In this document: positions 56,712 to 64,000 of the stretch, piece after piece
Position numbering within the stretch: the first letter of the stretch is position 1
Layout: every line of letters starts with the position of its first letter
Assembly: GCA_039583875.1 (NCBI GenBank)
Contig: CM077164.1
Location: forward strand, 65,689,628-65,753,627
Reading direction: 5' to 3'
DNA: 64,000 nucleotides
DNA from: Platanthera guangdongensis
Taxonomy: Eukaryota; Streptophyta; Magnoliopsida; Asparagales; Orchidaceae
Made by a program: the position numbers and the translations under genes
The notes under the pieces: generated by a model
What the model was told of the DNA's origin: nothing
Database searches by the model: none
What the model saw: the letters and a program-made list of their open reading frames with translations, nothing else

Positions 56712-59543
56712 ATGGCGCCTAAGCTCGAAGAGAACGTGAATGAAGGATATGAACTGGTGCGACACGCATTTGATGAGGCGGAACCCGCGATCAAAGGTGT
56801 GGTAACCCTAGTTGCAGAATCTAGATTAGAATTCCTTGTTTCAGAACCCATCAAGATCTGGAAAAAGGAGGTCCTGGAATTTCTGAATGGCGCAACCCTA
56901 GATGAATCAGGAGTAAAGATTAAGTCAAGGGTTCATGGAGAAAAGGTGAAGGTCTCACCTAAGAGTTTGAGAAAGGTACTAAATCTACCAAGGACTAAGG
57001 AAGAAGTTGAAGTTTCTGCTTCTAAGACTAGAGAAGCATTAACATGGTGTGGACTGGATTCCAAGATGAAAATAGGATCTGTTTTCAATAGGAAGGGGAT
57101 GAACAGCCAAGGCAAATTCTTATCTGAGATTGTGGGCAAGGTTATCTTGAGCAAGCCTGGAGGGCATGACAGAGTTTCATCTCATATGTTTAGTCTAATG
57201 ACAAGAATTATCTTCACACTACAAACTGATTGGTCTGTAGTAGTGTTTGAGAAGATTAAGGAAAGCCAGAAGAAACCCAATTTGGGTAGAATTCTAAGTC
57301 TTTACTTGGCTGGTAGTATACCAGAAGTAATGAGCCAAGCTGCAGGATCCAAAATTAACCACATGAGAAGAATGGATTTGAGGATCTTCTCTAGGTGGGA
57401 TAGGGTCTTGACTAAGGAAATGCCAACTCCTGAAAAGGTAACACCACAAAAGAAGAAGAAGAAAACAGCTCCTGTGGCTCAAGAATCATCAAGCAGTTCT
57501 GAGGAACAAGTAGTGTTCACTCCTGATGAAAAAGACACTAGAAATGCTGGAAAGTCTCCAGCTAGACAAGATGATGCAGAGAGGCAGGGGGAGCTACCAC
57601 AGGCTAGCCCAACTCACCAGGATTCAATCCAGGGGGAGCCTCTACTAGTAGATGAGCCAACTCCACTAGAGAGTGAACAGGCTACCCACACCATACTTGA
57701 GGTAATCACTGACATCAATAAATTAAACTTCCCTATTGAGGATGATGTTTTGTCTGATTCATTATATAATGTTAATCAGCAAACTCCAACACATAGCCAA
57801 CCCCAAGATGTTGTCATGGAGGACACATCTGTAGCAAATCAAGTGGAACCTAATCAAGTGGCTGATGAGATCAGGGATTCTCCACCCCATCCTCAACAGG
57901 AATTCACCCTAGAAGAGCTATTCCCTGACCTACTCCAAACTGACTTGGAGAAAGAAAGTGCTGCTACTGAGGGGGAGAAGGCCCATGTTAAGGGGGAGCA
58001 AGTAGTTATTGTTGAGGAAACTGCAAGGAAGGAACCTGAAGTGCAGAAGGAGTTACCTCCAAGCCCTAAGAACAGGGTTGATATTGCAAGCACATCTACT
58101 TCAGAAGATGAGGAGGCTGCCAGAGCTAAAAAGAGAAAGTTTCAAGTCTTCAAGAGGAGGAGCCAAAATTATAAGAAATCTCTGTAAACCATTGCACCAC
58201 AGCCTACACCACAGCCAGCACCATCTGTAGATTACAGTTCATTGATGGTGGCATTATAGATAAAGCTTGATGAGCAAAGGCAAGCTCTGGAAAAATATGT
58301 GGATGAAAGGCAAAAATCTCTACAGTTTGATCTGGCCCAAGATATTAAGTCCATCAGATTTGAAATGAATCTGAATAAGAAAGAAATGACTGATTGCTTC
58401 CACAAGGGAGGGAATACAGTGGTCTACTTGGCTACACATCAAGAGAAGATCAAAGCTCAAGTAGATGATATTGCAGTGAAGCAAGGTTATGTACTGGAGA
58501 ACCAGATAAGGATGAATGATAATCTTACAGCTTCACATAATGCAATAATTACAGAAATGAAGAATATAGCTGCTGGTCAGACTACAGCTAATGCTACAGC
58601 AAAGGCAGAATTTGATAAAGCATTACAAGAGGGCATAACTGCTGTTAAGACTGCTATACAAGACTCTCAAAAGGCTATAACAGACAAGCTCCAAAGGTTG
58701 AAACCTTTCTTTAAGGATGGAGTAAACTATTTGGATGCCCAAATAAGATTTCAGAAAGATGATCTGAGAGATCATATTGTTAGAGAAGTCATAAAGGGGG
58801 AGAGGGTGTTAGTCAAAGCCAGCTCTGATCATGCAAAATGGATTTCCAATTCCATCAGAGCCACCCTTGGATATCCTCCATTGTGTGATGATGACAATGT
58901 AGCAGAGTCTGGGATTCATCCTGCATATCTTGGAGGGGAGCAAGCTGAAGTGGCTCAAGTAATTTACCCTCCACCAGACTTTGATATGATACATGCAGAT
59001 ATACAATCAATGTATAGCCCTCCTGAGGGAATTGAGAAGGTCATCATAGAGAAAGTGGTTCAGCCAGTGCCAGAGGCTATACTGAAAGAACAAGAAGCCT
59101 TACTGCTCAAAGAACAAGAGACTCTATTGTCTAAGAAAAGGTTCAGAGAGCAAGCTGAACAAAGGCCTGATTTTGAACAGTGGAGCCACACTTCAAGGAA
59201 TATCATTCTGACTGCATGGAAGGCTGCCAAAGACAATATTGTGGACAGAGGCAAATGGTATTCTGATGTGGAGTGGAGGAAGCATGAGAACAGGCAAGAA
59301 GCCATTATGCAATATAGAAGAAAGGCTAAGATGGGAAAGCTACCTCCTACTGCCCAGGAGCCTAGCAAGTACTTTCCCAAGCCTTATCATTACTTTGAAA
59401 GGCAGAAAATCAAAGCTGAAGAATTAAAGAAGAAGGATCTAAAAGGCAAGAAGCCTGTTGCTGCTGAAGATACTGAACCCCCAGTTCAAGCAAAGATACA
59501 ATCTGGAAAGGGCATAGTTATCAAGGAGGCTGAGCAGCAATAG
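56712..59543 (+). pseudogene. Third ORF (env-like) of element D, nearly intact
   Basis: One frame of 944 codons from MAPKLEEN to the stop at 59541-59543, broken only by a TAA at 58185-58187 and a TAG near 58257, so it is the best template for the family protein. N-terminal domain about residues 1-240 (FLVSEPIKIW, KVKVSPKSLRKVLNLP, NLGRILSLYLAGSIPE); Ser/Glu/Pro-rich linker to about 460; basic AKKRKFQVFKRR at about 471-482; coiled-coil region after that; then KWISNSIRATLGYPP and a charged tail. No hydrophobic span long enough for a membrane anchor is evident. Function unknown. Confidence 0.88.
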
Positions 59544-59804
59544 GATAGAATTTATCTTTAGTCTACAGTTGTAATCTTTTGATTTTAAACACTCTGTAAA
59601 CTTTTGTATAATGAATATGATAAAGTTGTTAGAACAATGTAATGTGTGATAAATCTATTATATTATTGTTCTGAGATTTTGGTATATACATGTCTTGTTT
59701 TGATACATGTTTCTGTTTTCCCCGATTGTATAATCATGTTTTACATCTTACTGTGATTTTGTTATGTATGGTGTATATCATTGACTAAGGGTTATGACTT
59801 CTCC

Positions 59805-59818
59805 AAATAGGGGGAGAT
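59805..59818 (+). other. Polypurine tract of element D
   Basis: AAATAGGGGGAGAT before the LTR. The 260 bp from 59544 are non-coding and match C. Confidence 0.9.
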
Positions 59819-61805
59819 TGTTGGGTACATTGGAATGAATGTACCTGATTTGAAGAAGTCTCACCCTACTCAATGATATACATCAAAATGTATTTGATGT
59901 GTTTTGAGTTTAGTTGTGCAGGTCAAGTATTTACAGGGAAAGCTGAAAAGATTCTAAGTCCATGAGTCGACACCCAGAAGGAAAGTGTCGACACTTAAGA
60001 AGACTTGTGTCGACACCCAGAGAAGCAGTGTCGACACTTGGAGTAATTGTGTCGACACCAGGGATGCAGAGTCGACACCAGACAGAAAGTGTCGACACAT
60101 ACAGGTTGTGTCGACACTCAATGAAGAAAAGTCCAGTGAAGTTGTGTCGACACTTAGCAGCAGTGTCGACACCTAGAGGAACTTTGCCTACATCAGAAAG
60201 TGTCGACACTTGAAGGCTGTGACGACACTCAGCAAAAGTCAGCAGAGTCTAAGTATAAGTGTCGACATAATGAAGTATGTGTCGACACACAGCAGAAGAC
60301 TCAACACATGAATAAAGTGTCGACATAATAAAGAATGTGTCGACACTCAGCAGAAGACTCAATACAAGAAGAAAGTGTCGACACTAGGAGGCTATGTCGA
60401 CACTCAGCAAAGTTCAATAAATTCTAAGTACAAGTGTCGACACAAAGGAGATGTGTCGACACTCAGCCAAAGTTTCAACAAAAGAAGAATGTGTCGACAC
60501 AAGGAGCAGTGTCGACACCCAGCAAGTATCAACACAGAAGGCATGTGTCGACACCAAGAAGATGTGTCGACACTGAACAAGATCAACACAAGAAGATGTG
60601 TCGACACAAAGGAGTTGTGTCGACACTTACAAGAAATCAACTAAGTACTGAAGAATAAGGAGTTGTGTCGACACACAATATCAGTGTCGACACATGATGA
60701 AGAAGCAGTGTCGAGAAGAAATTTCTACAACACAAGAAGTTGTGTCGACACCTTGAAGGCTAGTGTCGACACTTAGTCTACTTGTGTCGATACTTAGTCT
60801 ATAAGTGTCGACACTTAAAGACAGACTGTCTCGACACTTTCAGACGGTTACAGATATTTCAAGAAGTGACTGGATGACATGACAACTGCCATTCCAGCCG
60901 GTCTACTGCAACTGTCAAAGTTGTCAGAAAGTGTTAGGAACCGGATCAGCCGGTCACCATGAAGAAGGCCTATATAAAGGCTTATTCTGTCAACAGAAGG
61001 AGAGAATTCAACATAGATTAACACAAATCAGTTGAAGTGATCAGAAGATCTAAGTAGTTGGAGAGAGAGAGCTCATTCCAAGAAGACAGCTGTTGGAACC
61101 AGGCTGTGAAGAAGGGTTCAGACCTAGTTCTGAATCTTTAGTTGCAGTGATTGAAGATCAGCTGTAGAGAGTTTCAACCCTATTGTGTTCTACATTCAAG
61201 AAGCTTTGAAGAAAGCCAAGTGAGGTTGATCTCAGCAGAGTTCATTCAAGAACTCATCAAGAACCTACCAACTCTTCTCTCTTATTCAGAGTTGTAGGTA
61301 TATACTTTGTATTCTAAATTTCTTGTAGGATCCTTAGGGATCTGAGTTGTAAGCCTGCAATTATAAAGGCTGAGTGGTAGGGCCTGTGTGCCTGAGTGTA
61401 GGAGATCTATTTCTCTTAGTGTAGGCCTGTTGTGGCTGAGTGTAGGCCTTGTTGAAGGCTGAGTGTAGATCTTTGTGAAGACTGAGTTGTAGGGCCTTGG
61501 GCCTGAGCTGTAGGAACCATTTGGTGTTCTGAGTGTAAGATCTGTGGATCTGAGGTATAGTGGAGGAGTTTGTCCGAATCTAGTACACTACTAGATAGGC
61601 GAAGGGGGAAAGTGGATGTACCCAAACCTTGGGGAACCACTATAAATCTGTGTGTTCACTGGGTGCATGCTTTATTCTGTGATTGCTGATTGATTGCTGT
61701 GAAGAAGTAGTTATAAAACTGTGATATAATCTGCCTAAAAGTTAAAAAAAAAAGTAAGTCACCTATTCACCCCCCCTCTAGGTGATTATGGTACAATTTC
61801 TTTCA
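59819..61805 (+). repeat. 3' LTR of element D
   Basis: TGTTGGGTACAT to ATTTCTTTCA, 1,987 bp. Word array about 59965-60845, TATATAAAG near 60972, hairpin string about 61280-61600 and a C-loop hairpin with 7 C. Here one hairpin is GCCTT/AAGGC, as in B, where C has GCC/GGC units. Confidence 0.94.
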
Positions 61806-61907
61806 TTAGGGTTGAGTGAAAGCTTGGATTGAGAAGAGAGAAGTTGTCGACACAGGATTTTGGTCTCGAAAATATGGAGAGTGTGTCGACAGAATATGTT
61901 GTTGACC

Positions 61908-61915
61908 TATTTATA
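61908..61915 (-). promoter_or_regulatory. Putative internal TATA box (E)
   Basis: TATAAATA on the minus strand inside the AGGTATAAATAGG context shared with B-D, about 100 bp before the interrupted ORF start. Confidence 0.6.
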
Positions 61916-61962
61916 CCTTTCTAAGTAATGAAGGTCAAAAGTCGCATCAACATTCTCTAAAT

Positions 61963-62265
61963 GTGTCGACACTGTTGAAAAGTGTCGACACAGACTTCTA
62001 ATGACTCGACATCAATTCTATTTGACTTTGTCGAGTTCGACGATCTGAGGTCGACAAATCTGTGTGTCTACTCTAAGTGTCGACACCACATCTGGATGTG
62101 TCGACACCACTTCTCTGAAGTGTCGACACAGATTCTTTATATGTGTCGACACCACTTTCCTGGAATGTCGACACCAACTACTATGTGTCGACACCACTTC
62201 TCTGAAATGTCGACACCAACTACTATGTGTCGACACAGACAACTTCTGATGTCGACACAATTTTA
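61963..62265. repeat. Internal GTGTCGACAC array of element E
   Basis: About ten TGTCGACA words plus variants between the pol stop (62285) and the TATA box, as in B-D. Confidence 0.92.
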
Positions 62266-62284
62266 CTTAGCCAAATTTGTTAAA

Positions 62285-64000
62285 CTAATTTATGTTCAAC
62301 ATGCCTATTTCAATTTTGAAATTATTGAATTTAGTTTCATCTAAAGGCTTAGTAAACATGTCAGATAGTTGTAAATCAGTACTAACAAATTCTAAAGAGA
62401 TATCTTCTTTCTCTACATGATCTCTAAGAAAATGGTATCTTATTTTTATATGTTTTGTTCTAATATGAGAAACAGGATTATGAGCAATAGAAATAGCACT
62501 AGTAGAATCACATAATAATGGAGTTCTACTTACTTGAATACCATAGTCTTCTAACTGATGTTTTATCCACAATAGTTGTGCAAAGCAACTTCCAGCAGCA
62601 ACATACTCAGACTCAGCTGTGGAAATTGCCACACTGGTCTGCTTCTTACAGCTCCAAGTTGACAGGTGCCTGTTGTACTTTTCCTATCTACTTTGCAACC
62701 TGCAAAGTCTGCATCTAAATAGCCCATTAGTAGAAAATCTTTATTCCTAGGATACCAAAGACCTAGATTAGGTGTGCCCTTAAGATATCTCAAAATCCTT
62801 TTGACAACAGTAAGATGAGATTCTTTAGGGAAGGATTGGTACCTAGCACAGACACATGTAGCATACATGATATCTGGTCTACTAGCAGTCAGATATAGGA
62901 GGGAGCCAACTATTCCTCTATACAAAGTTTCATCTACAGGTTTCCCTGCATCATCTTTGCTAAGAGATACACTTGTCCCCATAGGAGTTCTTATGATAAT
63001 GGATGACTTCATACCATACTTCTTAATTAACTCTAGGGTGAACTTAGACTGAGATATGGACAGGTCATCATCAGTCTGTCTTACTTGGAGACCCAAGAAG
63101 AACTTAAGTTCTCCCATACTGCTCATTTCAAATTTCCTTTGCATAAGTTTTGCAAACTTTCTACAAATGTTATTCTCAGTAGAACCAAATATTATGTCAT
63201 CAACATATATTTGGACTAGGATAATCTTTCCTTTGGATTCCCTAAGGAATAGAGTCTTGTCTATTTTCCCCCTTCAGAATTTGTTCTCAATGAGGAAAGT
63301 AGACAGGGTTTCATACCAAACAGTTGGATCTTGTTTTAACTCATACAAAGCTTTCCTAAGTCTATAAACATAAGCAGGATTGAGTGGATCAACAAAACCT
63401 GAGGGCTGCTCTACATAGACCTCCACTTTTAAGTCTCCATTTAAGAATGCAGACTTAACATCCATCGGGAACACTTTGAAGCCTTGATATGCTGCATAGG
63501 CTAGGAATAGCCTGATAGCTTCCAACCTAGCCATTGGAGCAAAAGTCTGATCAAAGTTTATGCCCTCCTCATGTCTGTATCCTTTGGCAACTAGTCTTGT
63601 CTTGTTCTTCACTATGATCCCACTCTCATCAAGCTTGTTTCTATAAATCCACTTTGTCCCTATGACATTGTGGCCCTTTGGTTTTGGAACCAAATCTCAG
63701 ACCTTGCACCTTCTGAATTGATTTAACTCCTCCTGCATAGCTTCAATCTAGTGAGGGTCTTGAATTGCTTCTTCAAATCTTTTGGGTTCCACTTGAGATA
63801 AGAAACTTTAGCAAAGAACTGTATTTAAGTTCCTGCTCCTTGTTTGTACTCCTTGTCTTGGATCACCAATGATCTGATGTACAGGATGATCTTTCAACTG
63901 TCTAACTGCTGGTGGTAATCTATCAGCAGTTTGACCTTCTCCAAACTCTTCATTATGTTGCACCTCATGGTCTTCATCAGCATCTTGAGTGTCTTGTACT
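62285..64000 (-). pseudogene. pol: pol of element E (RT and RNase H, partial)
   Basis: Reads leftward from the window edge. Pre-RT linker (FLSQVEPK, degraded by stops), then RT with [21 protein letters not shown], the box [10 protein letters not shown] (family [10 protein letters not shown], three changes) and YVDD at 63196-63207. RNase H has YLDADFAG where the family has YSDADFAG. Lesions: a stop near 63274, a short deletion plus frameshift near 62655 removing the FLGGRL segment, and stops in the linker near 63700-63810. Natural C-terminus at 62285. Confidence 0.9.

Larger units (their letters stand above)
56094..61805 (+). mobile_element. Element D: 3' half of a Ty1/copia SIRE-like element
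   Basis: Starts inside the last codons of pol, then internal word array, TATA box, third ORF, polypurine tract and 3' LTR. The 5' LTR, gag and nearly all pol are missing; the left edge abuts the Del/Tekay-like LTR. The right end lies in element E, interrupting it. Confidence 0.92.
61806..64000 (-). mobile_element. Element E: Ty1/copia SIRE-like element, partial
   Basis: Minus strand. From right to left: pol (RT, RNase H), internal word array, TATA box and the leader of a third ORF, cut at its start codon by the LTR end of D. It runs off the window on the right. Confidence 0.9.

Noticed and set aside
1..64000. Host genes, tRNA or rRNA genes
   Set aside because: All convincing coding similarity is to retrotransposon proteins; the tRNA-like strings found are primer sites complementary to tRNA ends.

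Overview
This window looks like a repeat-rich stretch of a plant nuclear genome, probably a eudicot. I see no host gene, rRNA, tRNA or bacterial feature. Essentially all of it is LTR retrotransposon, in nested and truncated layers. Three lineages are present: (i) Ty1/copia elements of SIRE/Maximus style, with long gag, a tRNA-Met primer site and a third ORF downstream of pol; (ii) a non-coding Ty3/gypsy element of Athila/Tat style, with a primer site of the TGGCGCCGTTGCCGGGG type; (iii) a deleted Ty3/gypsy element of Del/Tekay style.

Layout: 1-274 copia gag remnant F (minus). 275-10222 copia element A (plus), with its 3' end lost. 10223-23001 complete copia element B (minus, target duplication CTCCT). 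23007-40449 a tandem array of alternating Athila-like LTRs and internal regions, about 3.66 kb per unit, with a 7.32 kb higher-order period. 40450-51103 copia element C (plus, target duplication CTCTT), inserted into the last array LTR, which resumes at 51109-52970. 52971-53672 an unassigned LTR-like fragment. 53673-56093 a Del/Tekay-like gag remnant plus LTR. 56094-61805 the 3' half of copia element D (plus). 61806-64000 copia element E (minus), interrupted by D and running off the window.

The main observations concern the copia elements. First, their U3 regions carry long arrays of a short palindrome: GTGTCGACAC in B to E and ACTCGAGT in A. Each element repeats its own word in a second, shorter array between pol and the third ORF, followed by a TATA box 105-165 bp before the ORF start. 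This suggests an internal promoter built like the LTR promoter. Second, the word differs between the two subfamilies but matches inside each element, and the third ORF (N-terminal domain conserved between A and B-D, a basic nuclear-localisation-like patch in B-D, coiled coil) diverges with it. This resembles, by analogy only, a co-evolving DNA-binding protein and target-motif system. Third, the transcribed R-U5 part of these LTRs is a string of about ten small hairpins whose stems differ in sequence while keeping complementarity, joined by a near-constant GAGTGTAG linker and ending in a hairpin with a poly-C loop next to the primer site.

No copia copy is fully intact. B is the closest, with one nonsense codon in gag, a few lesions in pol, and a third ORF broken by one frameshift and two stops.
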